From assembly GCA_030066475.1 (NCBI GenBank), contig JASJBO010000221.1, forward strand, positions 1-10,593: DNA of 10,593 nucleotides, written 5' to 3'. Numbering within the stretch: position 1 is the first letter of the stretch; each line of letters opens with the position of its first letter. The notes under the pieces are model-generated. The model had not been told where the DNA came from, did no database searches, and worked only from the letters and a program-made list of their open reading frames with translations. Origin of the DNA: Myxococcota bacterium. Its GTDB lineage: Bacteria; Myxococcota_A; UBA9160; PR03. The position numbers and the translations under genes are program-made. This document shows, piece after piece, positions 1 through 6,843 of this stretch.

Positions 1-2
1 TC

Positions 3-197
3 GGGCCGTTCTCGCGCAGCTACGAGCCCCTGGACGGCACCCCCGCAAGCGGAGGCGAAGCCGGAGCGCGCAGCGAGCCGCAGGCGAGCGAAGTCCATCA
101 ACCAGAACCCGACTGCCGCAGGAAGTCGAGCAGGTGGCGCCAGCGAAAGCGCGCCATCTGCTTGTGCCGCACGAAGGCGACGTACTCGGGGTCGTAG
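3..197 (+). CDS. Possible 3' end of a convergent gene cut by the window edge
   Basis: The plus-strand frame starting at base 3 is open from the window edge to a TAG at 195-197, giving 64 residues. The first dozen (GPFSRSYEPLDG) look like ordinary protein. The next stretch (about residues 13-33) is read through the edge repeat described separately, and the last third runs antisense over the 3' end of the neighbouring glycosyltransferase gene. A real gene could end here with a repeat-derived tail. However, the other two plus frames are also open in this GC-rich DNA, so the evidence is weak. No family can be named from so short a piece. Confidence 0.2.
   Translation, partial: GPFSRSYEPLDGTPASGGEAGARSEPQASEVHQPEPDCRRKSSRWRQRKRAICLCRTKATYSGS
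38..100 (-). repeat. Edge repeat copy R1 (inverted relative to R2-R4)
   Basis: Read on the minus strand from 100 downwards, this begins TGATGGACTTCGCTCG, continues through CTCGCTGCGCGCTCCG and ends CGCTTGCGGGGGTG. The same three blocks occur in the same order in R3 (10375-10443); the spacer between blocks two and three is a few bases shorter here. The TGA at the start is the stop codon of the glycosyltransferase gene ending at 98. Homology to the right-hand copies is seen directly; what the element is remains unknown. Confidence 0.8.
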
Positions 198-988
198 AGC
201 GGGCGCCGCCGGAGCACCGACCACACGTATCCGGCCAACAACGCCGCCCCACCCACGAGGCGCGGGAAGTCCTGGACGGCGCTGCGCGCGCTGCGCAGCA
301 GATGGTAGAGCCAGTGGTACCCGAGGAAGTGGTAGAGCGCGCCCATCTCGAAGCGGCTGCGCAACACGTGGCTCTGGCGGGCGTCGATCGGGCGGTGGTG
401 GATCAGCTCCTCCTCGAGGAAGCTGCGGGTCGTGAAGCCGCGCATCTGCGCGCGGGTCTCGTCGATCATGTCCCAGCCGCGAACGGCCTCGAGCCCGCCG
501 ATCGCCTCGAAGCAGGCGCGTGAGTACATCTTGGCCGGGCCGCGAACGTGCTCGTCGTGGCACCACTCGATGCGCTTGCGGCCGTCTTCGATGAGGAAGG
601 TCTTGCCGCTCGCCATGCCGAGCTGCGGATCGGCCTCGAAGCGCCGCAGCAGGTTCTCGAAGTAGTCGGGGCCGAACGAGAGGTCCGCGTCGAGCTTGAC
701 CACGTAGTCCCAGTCCAGCCCGGCCAGTTGCGCGAGGCCGGCGTCGAAGGTGTCGACCACCCCGCCCCCGAGAGCGCGGTAGCCGCGGTTCTCGCGCACC
801 AGGAGCTCGATCCAGTCGTGCGCGTCGGCGTACCGGCGCGCGATCTCGCTGGTGCGATCGGTCGAGCCGTCGTCCACGATCACCCAGCGCAGCGGCCGCA
901 CCTGCTGCGCGAGCATGGAGCCGATCGTGTGCTCGATCGTCTCCTCCTCGTCACGGGCCGGCGTGATCACCACGTAGCGGTCCTTCAT
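98..988 (-). CDS. Family-2 glycosyltransferase with C-terminal membrane segment
   Basis: This 296-residue protein should transfer a sugar from a nucleotide donor to a glycan or lipid-linked acceptor at the cytoplasmic face of the inner membrane. It has a GT-A fold signature: VVITPARDEEETI near the N-terminus, DDGSTD at 39-44, the metal-binding DAD at 100-102 after VVKL, and an acidic GWDMIDE at 171-177 where the catalytic base is expected. A hydrophobic stretch at about 243-262 is a likely membrane anchor, followed by a basic tail. The ATG at 988 overlaps the stop of the upstream glycosyltransferase gene (ATGA) and has GGAGG seven bases upstream, so this start is well supported although the open frame continues further upstream. 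It is the last gene of the six-gene operon, and its TGA lies inside repeat R1. Donor and acceptor cannot be told from sequence. Confidence 0.9.
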   Translation of the reverse strand: MKDRYVVITPARDEEETIEHTIGSMLAQQVRPLRWVIVDDGSTDRTSEIARRYADAHDWIELLVRENRGYRALGGGVVDTFDAGLAQLAGLDWDYVVKLDADLSFGPDYFENLLRRFEADPQLGMASGKTFLIEDGRKRIEWCHDEHVRGPAKMYSRACFEAIGGLEAVRGWDMIDETRAQMRGFTTRSFLEEELIHHRPIDARQSHVLRSRFEMGALYHFLGYHWLYHLLRSARSAVQDFPRLVGGAALLAGYVWSVLRRRPLYDPEYVAFVRHKQMARFRWRHLLDFLRQSGSG

Positions 989-2277
989 GCCGCGTCCTCC
1001 CGGCAGCGGGCCCCTCGCAGGCGCGCCTCGAGCCGGTCCAGATTGGTCGCGAGCGAGAACTCCTCCTCGACGCGCTTGCGCCCCGCGATGGCGAAGCGGC
1101 GGCGCGCATCGGGATTCTGCGCGAGCCCGACGATCCGCTCCGCGAGGGCGTCCGGATCGTCGGGAGCGACGGCGACGCCGGTCTCGTCCGGTACGACCAG
1201 CTCGCGGATCGAGGGCAGGTCGCCCGTCACCACGGGGAGCCCGCAGGCCATGGCTTCCATCAACACCACCGGGATCCCGTCCTGGTCGCCCAGCCGGTTG
1301 GTGCGGCAGGGCAGGACGAACAGATCGGCGTCGGCCATCCGCGCGCGAACCCGGTCGTTCGCGAGGGCGCCGGGGAAGGCGACGCGATCCGAGCAGCCGA
1401 GCTCGACTGCCAGCGCCTCCAGCGGCTGCCGCTCGGGCCCGTCGCCGACCAGCTCGAGACGCCAGTCGAGCTCGCTCCGGGCGCCGGCCCGCGCGAGTGC
1501 GAGGATCAGCACGTCGAGCCCCTTCTTCTCGATCAACCGGGCCACGCTCAGCACGCGCAGCGGCCCCCCGCCTCGGGCGGACGGCTCGGGGCCGCGCCAG
1601 GCGGCCACGTCCACGCCGCAACGGATCACCGCGCAGCGCTCCGGGGCGTCGAGCTGGCTCAGGTACCAGCGGCGGTGCCATTCGCTGATGCAGGACACGA
1701 AGGCCGCCCGCTCGAGCTTGCGCACCAGCAGCGAGCGGCGGTCGAACAGGTCGTTCGCATGCCCGACGAAGCTGAACGGCAGTCCCAGGTGCAGGGCCGT
1801 GTACATGGCCAGGGTGCCGGGGCCATTCGCGAAGTGGGCGTGGACATGCGAGACCGCCCGGGGGCGAAGCCAGCGGGCGGTCCCGAGCGCCAGCACCGAG
1901 AGCCCGACCACGTTGAGCCGGCGCGCCAGCGGCGTCGGCTCACGGGGAGAGACGGCGTCGGCGAGGCCCGTCCCCAGCGTCGCCAGGCTGCGCAGGGGGT
2001 GCGTCACCAGCTCGGCGAGGGCGCGGGCCAGCGTGCGTCGGAGCCCGGAGTCGGCAACCACGAGCTCCGCGTCGGCGACGCCGTCGGGTCGCCGCTCGGC
2101 CGGGACCGGGTACAGGCTGATGGCGTGAACCTGCCACCCCCGCGCTTCGAGGCCCAGCGCCTCCCGGTACACGAACGTCTCGGTCAGGAGCGGATAGAGC
2201 GGGGCCACGAAGGCCACGCGGCCGGGTTGCGCGTCGGGGGCGGGCACGTCCTGCGGAGCCATGTCCCTCACACTCAC
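985..2277 (-). CDS. Family-4 glycosyltransferase (GT-B fold, colanic-acid/exopolysaccharide type)
   Basis: This 430-residue retaining glycosyltransferase probably adds a sugar to an exopolysaccharide repeat unit on the cytoplasmic side. The N-terminal acceptor domain begins near residue 20 (RVAFVAPLYPLLTETFVYRE), a typical GT4 opening. HAHFANGPG lies at 146-154. The donor domain shows ARLIEKKGLD at 246-255, VGDGPE at 277-282 and DGIPVVLMEAMACGLPVV at 333-350. The last motif is the E-x7-E site with Asp333 and Glu341; Asp at the first position is common in relatives of this type. The GTG at 2277 is preferred because GAGGAG sits a few bases upstream; the ATG at residue 6 is an alternative with a weaker, closer GAGG. 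The gene follows the sulfotransferase gene after 24 nt and overlaps the next glycosyltransferase gene by 4 nt. The family is certain; the sugar specificity is unknown. Confidence 0.92.
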   Translation of the reverse strand: MSVRDMAPQDVPAPDAQPGRVAFVAPLYPLLTETFVYREALGLEARGWQVHAISLYPVPAERRPDGVADAELVVADSGLRRTLARALAELVTHPLRSLATLGTGLADAVSPREPTPLARRLNVVGLSVLALGTARWLRPRAVSHVHAHFANGPGTLAMYTALHLGLPFSFVGHANDLFDRRSLLVRKLERAAFVSCISEWHRRWYLSQLDAPERCAVIRCGVDVAAWRGPEPSARGGGPLRVLSVARLIEKKGLDVLILALARAGARSELDWRLELVGDGPERQPLEALAVELGCSDRVAFPGALANDRVRARMADADLFVLPCRTNRLGDQDGIPVVLMEAMACGLPVVTGDLPSIRELVVPDETGVAVAPDDPDALAERIVGLAQNPDARRRFAIAGRKRVEEEFSLATNLDRLEARLRGARCREDAA

Positions 2278-2301
2278 GGCTCTCCTCGGCTCCCTCGCGC
2301 G

Positions 2302-3258
2302 TTACTTGACCCGGCTGTTCGTGATGGCGTGGTGCTGCAGCTGGATGCGGTGCTGCCAGGCTCGGAGGCCGAGCGCCCGTGCCACCCGGCGCGCCAGCCA
2401 CAGACGCCAGCCGTAGATCCGAATCCTGGATCGGAATCCGTGGAGCCGATCATGAGCGCGAAGGATCCTCTGCCCGAGACGCCCCACCTCGAGCGGGGGC
2501 AGGCCGCTCGGGGCGTACCCGCGCCGCGCGAGCCAGGGCCCCGCGGCCGCCTCGACCAGCCGGATCTGACGCTCCCCCAGGGAGCGGCGCCACTTCTCGG
2601 CCTCCCCGGCGTCGACCGGGTCGTAGGTCGAGTCGTCCGGGTAGGAGAGCATGCGGTCCGAGTAGGCCAGGCCGGCGAACTCGCAGAGGCGCCGCAGACT
2701 CGCCTCCGGGTCGCGGACCAGCTCCTCGAAGGACATCTCGAGCACCTGGTCCGGCTCCAGCCGGGCCGAGACCTGCTCCCAGAGCGCCTCCAGCTCGCTC
2801 CATTCGCGCCCGCCCGTCCAGCCATTCCCGCGCCAGCCGAAGCGGATCCACGAGGCGCAGACGTCGCGCGGATCCCGGACCAGGTGGACGTAGCGCGCCT
2901 CCGGCCACTGCTGCACCAGCCGGTCGTAGGCGCGATGGACGGCCACCGAGAGATGGGGCTTCCCGGCTCCGCCCGGGTGGTTCTGCTGCATCTGCGCCAG
3001 CAGGGAGCGCAGCAGCTGCGAGTAGCCGAGCGACGGGTCGACCGCGAGCTCGTGGGCCAGGAAGTGGCGGTCCGTGGCGAGATAGTCGTGGTAGGAGCCG
3101 AGGTCGGCCGCCTCCTCGCCCGCAGGGTCGAACTCCAGGGCGAACACGAACTCGCCCGGCGCGCACAGCTCGGGGTGGTGGTCGAGCATCAGGGTGAGGA
3201 TCGTCGTGCCCGAGCGCGTCGTGCCCACGACGAAGAGAGGTCGAGTCGTTGTGCTCAC
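2302..3258 (-). CDS. PAPS-dependent sulfotransferase family protein
   Basis: This 318-residue protein is likely to transfer sulfate from PAPS to a hydroxyl of a glycan or lipid intermediate in the cytoplasm. The 5'-phosphosulfate-binding loop is clear (FVVGTTRSGTT, 9-19, beginning seven residues after the start). The 3'-phosphate-binding motif is LVRDPRDVCASW at 126-137. Other family hallmarks are FEELVRDPEASLRRLCEFAGL around 177-197 and a Trp/Arg-rich C-terminal region. The start is inferred as GTG at 3258, overlapping the TGA of the upstream glycosyltransferase gene as GTGA. No ATG fits, the conserved fold begins immediately after this codon, and the ribosome site is weak, which suggests translational coupling. 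Its place between glycosyltransferase genes implies a glycan substrate. Family members also act on lipids and proteins, so the substrate is inference. The last residues (about 290-318) are basic and may contact the membrane. Confidence 0.88.
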   Translation of the reverse strand: MSTTTRPLFVVGTTRSGTTILTLMLDHHPELCAPGEFVFALEFDPAGEEAADLGSYHDYLATDRHFLAHELAVDPSLGYSQLLRSLLAQMQQNHPGGAGKPHLSVAVHRAYDRLVQQWPEARYVHLVRDPRDVCASWIRFGWRGNGWTGGREWSELEALWEQVSARLEPDQVLEMSFEELVRDPEASLRRLCEFAGLAYSDRMLSYPDDSTYDPVDAGEAEKWRRSLGERQIRLVEAAAGPWLARRGYAPSGLPPLEVGRLGQRILRAHDRLHGFRSRIRIYGWRLWLARRVARALGLRAWQHRIQLQHHAITNSRVK

Positions 3259-4391
3259 GGCTGGCCGGTTCCGTCTCCGTCGCGAGTCCCGTCCCCGCGC
3301 GTCCGGTCCCCGCGCGTCCCGGCCCCGCGAGTCCGGTCTCCGGCCGACCACCCGCCGCGGCTCGCGGGAGGAGCCGGCGACCCGTTCGATGTCTCGCCCC
3401 GTCGCTCCTTGTACTCGATCAGGCGACTGGCCCGGCGGCGCACGAACTTGAACCAGCCGAACCGTAGCGCACCCTGGACCTCGGCCAGCTTGCCGGTCAG
3501 ACAGGCGGTGGCATAGCCGGCCGCCTCCGCGGAGGCGCGGTGGCGGCCGCGCGCAGCCCGGTAGGCCCCGCGCCACGGGAGGGCGAGGCCCGCCAGGAGC
3601 AGCAAGCCCGCGCCCCGGGTGAACGGCGCCGCCAGCAAGGCGACTCCGGGCAGCGCCGCAGCCCACCACAACGACGAGGCGAGACGCCGCACGGTGTGGC
3701 GTTCGCGGTGTCGGTAGGCCAGCTCGGCGTACGCGTAGCCCGCTCGGACCTGGCGCCTCCACCACTGCCCGACGTGGAGCAGGGCCGCATCGTGCCAGGT
3801 CATCTCCCGCTCGAGCCGCAGGATTCGGAAGCCGGCACGTCGCAGCCGGCGCCCCATGTCGGGGTCCTCGCCGGCGATCAGACTAACGTCGTAGCCACCC
3901 GCTGCGCGGAACGCGGCCGCACGCATCAGGACGTCGCCCCCGGCGGCTGCCGCCTCGCCCGGGGGCGTGTCCCATTCGAGGTCCACGAGCCGGTTCCAGC
4001 GACTTGCCTCGGGATGCCGCTCGCGACGCCGCCCGCACACGGCGCCCACGTCCGGCTGCGCCTCGAGCGCCGCCCGGCCCGCCTCGAGCCAGCCGTCGCG
4101 GAGCTCGCAGTCGCCGTCGACGAACTGGACCCAGGCGAGGTCCGGCAGCGCGCGGGCGAGCCGCTCGAAGCCGGCGTTGCGACCGCGGGCCGCGGTGAAG
4201 GGCTCGGCGGAGTCCAGCTCGACGGTCGAGGCGCCGAGCGCCCGCGCACGCTCGACGCTGTCGTCGGTCGATCCGCTGTCGACGTAGACCACGCCATCCG
4301 CCCGTCCGCGGACCGAAGCGAGGCAGCGCGTCAGACGCTCCCCCTCGTTCCGTCCGATCACCACCACGCCGAGCGTCCCGCTCCCGCTCAC
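3255..4391 (-). CDS. Family-2 glycosyltransferase with membrane segments and a repetitive C-terminal tail
   Basis: This 378-residue GT-A glycosyltransferase has VVVIGRNEGERL at 9-20, VDSGSTD at 37-43, the metal-binding DGD at 92-94 and GED at 174-176, the usual order of nucleotide-binding, DxD and catalytic elements. Two hydrophobic segments at about 239-257 and 259-275 suggest membrane attachment, followed by a basic amphipathic region. From about 350 the protein becomes low-complexity, with five-residue units such as GDRTR and GAGTR that are probably disordered and dispensable for catalysis; the matching DNA is a 15-bp minisatellite. The GTG at 4391 lies 10 nt after the stop of the reductase gene, with a GAGAGCGAG stretch upstream. 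The stop overlaps the sulfotransferase start. It probably extends the same glycan as its operon partners, but the donor sugar is not predictable. Confidence 0.9.
   Translation of the reverse strand: MSGSGTLGVVVIGRNEGERLTRCLASVRGRADGVVYVDSGSTDDSVERARALGASTVELDSAEPFTAARGRNAGFERLARALPDLAWVQFVDGDCELRDGWLEAGRAALEAQPDVGAVCGRRRERHPEASRWNRLVDLEWDTPPGEAAAAGGDVLMRAAAFRAAGGYDVSLIAGEDPDMGRRLRRAGFRILRLEREMTWHDAALLHVGQWWRRQVRAGYAYAELAYRHRERHTVRRLASSLWWAAALPGVALLAAPFTRGAGLLLLAGLALPWRGAYRAARGRHRASAEAAGYATACLTGKLAEVQGALRFGWFKFVRRRASRLIEYKERRGETSNGSPAPPASRGGWSAGDRTRGAGTRGDRTRGDGTRDGDGTGQP
3271..3345. repeat. 15-bp tandem repeat (minisatellite) inside a coding region
   Basis: Units of 15 bp starting at 3286, 3301, 3316 and 3331 share the pattern GTCC(C/G)G(T/G)CCCCGCG(C/A), with a more diverged unit at 3271-3285. 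The unit length is a multiple of three, so gain or loss of units would change the length of the encoded five-residue repeat without shifting the frame. Confidence 0.8.
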
Positions 4392-4401
4392 CGACTCGCT
4401 C

Positions 4402-5145
4402 TCACCGATGCAGACGCAACAGCCGGCGCAGGCGTGCGCGGAGCCCCCCGGCCTCTTCCCGGTGCAGCTCGCTCCGCAGGAAGGTCTCGCCCGTCGGACC
4501 GCCGGAGGGGAGGCTCGCGACGGCGCGCGCGTGCGGGTAGGCCTGGGCCGGATCTTCTCCGTCCTCGCTCATCCGCGTGCGATAGATGCCCGGGATGAAC
4601 TCGTTGATCAGCACGTTCGGATGGAGCGAGCGGTCGATCTCGGCCGCGAGCACGCGCGTCAGGGCGCGGACGGCTGCCTTCGAGTCCGAGTAGCCCGCGC
4701 TGTTCGCGATCGGCCGCTTCCAGGCGAAGGTCCCGACGTTCAGGATGCGTCCGTAGCCGCGCTCGAGCATCTCCGGCAGCGCGTGGCGGCAGCACAGCGC
4801 CAGACCGATCAGGTTGGTCTCGATCACGTCCCGCCACTCGTCGTGGGACATCTCCAGGAACGCCCGCTTGGGGTAGACCGCTGCGTTGTTGACGAGGATG
4901 TCCACGGGGCCGAAGCGTTCGCGGGCCTCGCCGAAGAGACGCTCGACGTCGGCTTCCCGCGCCACGCTGCCGACGACGACGTGGACGGGGCGGCCGGCGC
5001 ACTGCGCGGCCATCGCCTCGAGGTCGCCCCGGTTGCGCCCGATGCCCACCACGGAGGCACCATCCCCGCTGAAGCCGATCGCCAGGCCGCGTCCGATTCC
5101 CGAACCGGCCCCGGTCACGACCACCGTCTTGCCCTGGAGGCTCAT
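4402..5145 (-). CDS. Short-chain dehydrogenase/reductase (classical SDR)
   Basis: This 247-residue Rossmann-fold oxidoreductase probably uses NAD(P)H in the cytoplasm. It has the classical coenzyme motif TGAGSGIG at 11-18, NNAA at 87-90 region, Asn111, and the catalytic YSDSK with Tyr152 and Lys156. The position 13 residues before the Tyr, normally the catalytic Ser, is Thr139 (NVGTFAW). Thr occurs there in some family members and can keep activity, so this is odd but not disabling. FIPGIYRTRM at 183-192 is the usual substrate-loop region. The ATG at 5145 overlaps the stop of the hydrolase gene (ATGA) and has AGGAG six bases upstream, which decides the start although the frame is open further up. 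Being inside a glycan operon, it could modify a sugar nucleotide or lipid precursor. SDR substrates cannot be predicted from sequence alone, and a role unrelated to the glycan is possible. Confidence 0.88.
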   Translation of the reverse strand: MSLQGKTVVVTGAGSGIGRGLAIGFSGDGASVVGIGRNRGDLEAMAAQCAGRPVHVVVGSVAREADVERLFGEARERFGPVDILVNNAAVYPKRAFLEMSHDEWRDVIETNLIGLALCCRHALPEMLERGYGRILNVGTFAWKRPIANSAGYSDSKAAVRALTRVLAAEIDRSLHPNVLINEFIPGIYRTRMSEDGEDPAQAYPHARAVASLPSGGPTGETFLRSELHREEAGGLRARLRRLLRLHR

Positions 5146-6581
5146 CGTGGACTCCTGTCTCCCGTTGGGGTCGCCTCTCTCGCCGAGGAGACGGGAGGCG
5201 GTTGCGTCACGGGTCGATCCCCTCGCGAGGCTACCAGGAGCGCGGACACGCGCTCCGCCACCAGCTGCGCCGCCACGTCCTGCCCGTGGTCGGTCCAATG
5301 ATCGTCCCCGCCCCGGAAGTAGAGGCTGTCCCCGGCATGGCGCCGGAAGGGCTCGAACAGGTTCACCACGGGAATCCCGCGCTGCGCCGCGCTGCGCTCG
5401 AGGGCGTCGGTCGGGGCACGCGGCGCGTAGGCGGGGAACCGCTCCGGATCGACCTCGGCACTGTCGTGGCTCGTGACGTCCACCGGGTGGGGAATCAGCA
5501 CCAGGAGCAGCGGGATCGAGAGCTCGTCGGCGAGCCGAGCGATGGCGCCGACGACCTGGTCCATCAGCGTCCGCTTGTAGCGGGCCGAATCACTCTCGGG
5601 CAGCAGGCTCAGGTCGGCGTTGTAGGGATCGCTCAGCAGCTCGCGGACGACGTCGTCCCCCTGCACCACGTGCTCCTCGTACTCGCGTTGGTTCTGCTCG
5701 AGAAACGACTCCATTCGCGCGCGGCGCGCCGCGGGGCTCGGGTCGAACCCCGCCCGGCCCCCACGAAGCCGTTGCGCCGCTTCGCGAAGGACGCGTCTCA
5801 GGAGCGGCTCGCGGCGCGCCGTGCGCAGGCGTCGAGCGGTGGGCGGGTCCACGGTGAAGTCGTTGTCTCGAAGCTCTCCATCGGGCCCCACCCGGTAGAG
5901 CTTGTTGCGAATCAGGTCGCCGTAGTCGTTGCCGGCGAAGATCGACACGACCACCAGGTCGGGCTGCAGGACCGCGAGCTCGCGCTCCATCCGCCGCAGG
6001 ACCTGGTCGGGTCCATAGCCGGCCACACCGGCATTGACGACCTCGATCGGCGCGCGCGAGCGCTCCGCGAGGTGGTGCTCGAGCCGTCCGGCGAAGCTGT
6101 CTTCCCGCCGCGAGAAGGTGCTCTGGATGAAGGAGTCGCCGTAGACGACGACGCGTGTCGCCGTGCCGGTCGGGAGGAGCTCTTCCCCCCGAAAGCCGTC
6201 GCGGTTGACGCGGTAGCGAATGCGCTGCCCGCCGTTGGCGGAAGCGCGCTGGAACTCGCCCCGAGCGCCCGGGGCGAGCCGGTAGAGCAGCTCGGGATCG
6301 GGCTCGAAGGGGGGGCGATAGCGGGGCGCGAGGAAGGGCGTCAGCGCGCACTCGGCGAGCAGCAGCGTCAGCCCCGTCGAGGCGACCAGCGCGAGTGCGC
6401 GGGCGTTCCAGTGCGGCGGTGCCGCGCAGCACGCAGCCAGCCCCAGGCCGGTCGCCAGGAGCAGAGCCTGTGACCAGTCGAAGCCCGCCACTCCCCCGAG
6501 CGCGTCGCCACCGAAGAAGGCTGCTGCGATCAGGCCGAGCGCCAGCACCGCCGAGGCCAGGCGGAGTGCGAAGGCGCTCAC
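5142..6581 (-). CDS. Membrane-anchored SGNH/GDSL hydrolase-like protein
   Basis: This 479-residue protein has three hydrophobic N-terminal segments (about 8-25, 36-54 and 61-82) followed by a probably periplasmic SGNH domain. Catalytic blocks are visible: VVVYGDSFIQS with Ser150, NAGVAGYGPDQ at 183-192, FAGNDYGD with Asn218, and GGDDHWTDHG with Asp426/Asp427 and His428. A short element before the domain, VNRDGFRG at 125-132, has a counterpart (INELGLRN) in the second SGNH protein of this window. Family members act as esterases or as acyltransferases that add or remove acetyl or acyl groups on surface polysaccharides; which applies is not visible. The GTG at 6581 is the first good start after the intergenic region, with GAGAGG about eight bases upstream. 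It is the first gene of the operon and overlaps the reductase gene by 4 nt. The last 30 residues are Pro/Ser/Arg-rich and probably disordered. Confidence 0.87.
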   Translation of the reverse strand: MSAFALRLASAVLALGLIAAAFFGGDALGGVAGFDWSQALLLATGLGLAACCAAPPHWNARALALVASTGLTLLLAECALTPFLAPRYRPPFEPDPELLYRLAPGARGEFQRASANGGQRIRYRVNRDGFRGEELLPTGTATRVVVYGDSFIQSTFSRREDSFAGRLEHHLAERSRAPIEVVNAGVAGYGPDQVLRRMERELAVLQPDLVVVSIFAGNDYGDLIRNKLYRVGPDGELRDNDFTVDPPTARRLRTARREPLLRRVLREAAQRLRGGRAGFDPSPAARRARMESFLEQNQREYEEHVVQGDDVVRELLSDPYNADLSLLPESDSARYKRTLMDQVVGAIARLADELSIPLLLVLIPHPVDVTSHDSAEVDPERFPAYAPRAPTDALERSAAQRGIPVVNLFEPFRRHAGDSLYFRGGDDHWTDHGQDVAAQLVAERVSALLVASRGDRPVTQPPPVSSAREATPTGDRSPR

Positions 6582-6843
6582 GAGGCGCGCCTCTCGCGGG
6601 TACCGCGGGGTCGTGTCGGGTCACCGGAAGGGGCTGGCCTCGACGCCGGGGCCACGCGCAGCGGTGTATCCGTCGGAGTCACGATCGCCCCGATCGCTTC
6701 ACCGCTCCGACGCGTCGCGGCGGGTTCCGGACGGTTCTTCGAATGCGATGCGTCCAGCGCCCCGGCCGGCGGCATGCTAGCTTGCGGCGCCAGGTTGCCC
6801 TGCGCTGCCGCGTCCCCCCCTCGCAGACACCGAAGACTAGCAG
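6582..6843. promoter_or_regulatory. Divergent intergenic region between the operon and the flippase gene
   Basis: These 262 bp separate two gene starts that face away from each other, so promoters for both directions are expected here. Seen directly are a perfect 12-bp palindrome at 6582-6593 abutting the hydrolase start, and nested inverted repeats at 6660-6712. A TGCTAGCTT at 6775-6783 resembles an extended -10 box for the flippase gene, but no convincing -35 box accompanies it, so the exact promoter is not called. An in-frame TAG at 6838-6840 blocks upstream extension of the flippase gene. Confidence 0.5.
6671..6712. promoter_or_regulatory. Nested inverted repeats, candidate operator or leader structure
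   Basis: The outer arms CGTCGGAG (6671-6678) and CTCCGACG (6705-6712) are a perfect 8-bp inverted repeat. Inside it, CGATCG at 6682-6687 and 6691-6696 can pair across a three-base loop. A competing 7-bp pair, AGCGGTG (6660-6666) and CACCGCT (6700-6706), overlaps the outer right arm. The symmetry is seen directly; a regulatory role is inference, and chance is not excluded in such GC-rich DNA. Confidence 0.3.

Noticed and set aside
548..2128. Plus-strand open frame (526 codons) opposite both glycosyltransferase genes at the left
   Set aside because: It is antisense to well-supported genes, low in complexity and lacks any motif.
1675..3516. Long plus-strand open frame (613 codons) across the GT4 and sulfotransferase genes
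   Set aside because: It is antisense to two genes with clear catalytic motifs. Its translation is Arg/Pro/Glu/Ala-rich with no recognisable domain, as expected from GC-rich third positions.
5202..6473. Plus-strand open frame (423 codons) opposite the first SGNH gene
   Set aside because: It mirrors the SGNH gene on the other strand. No domain or ribosome site was seen, and the composition is that of an antisense shadow.
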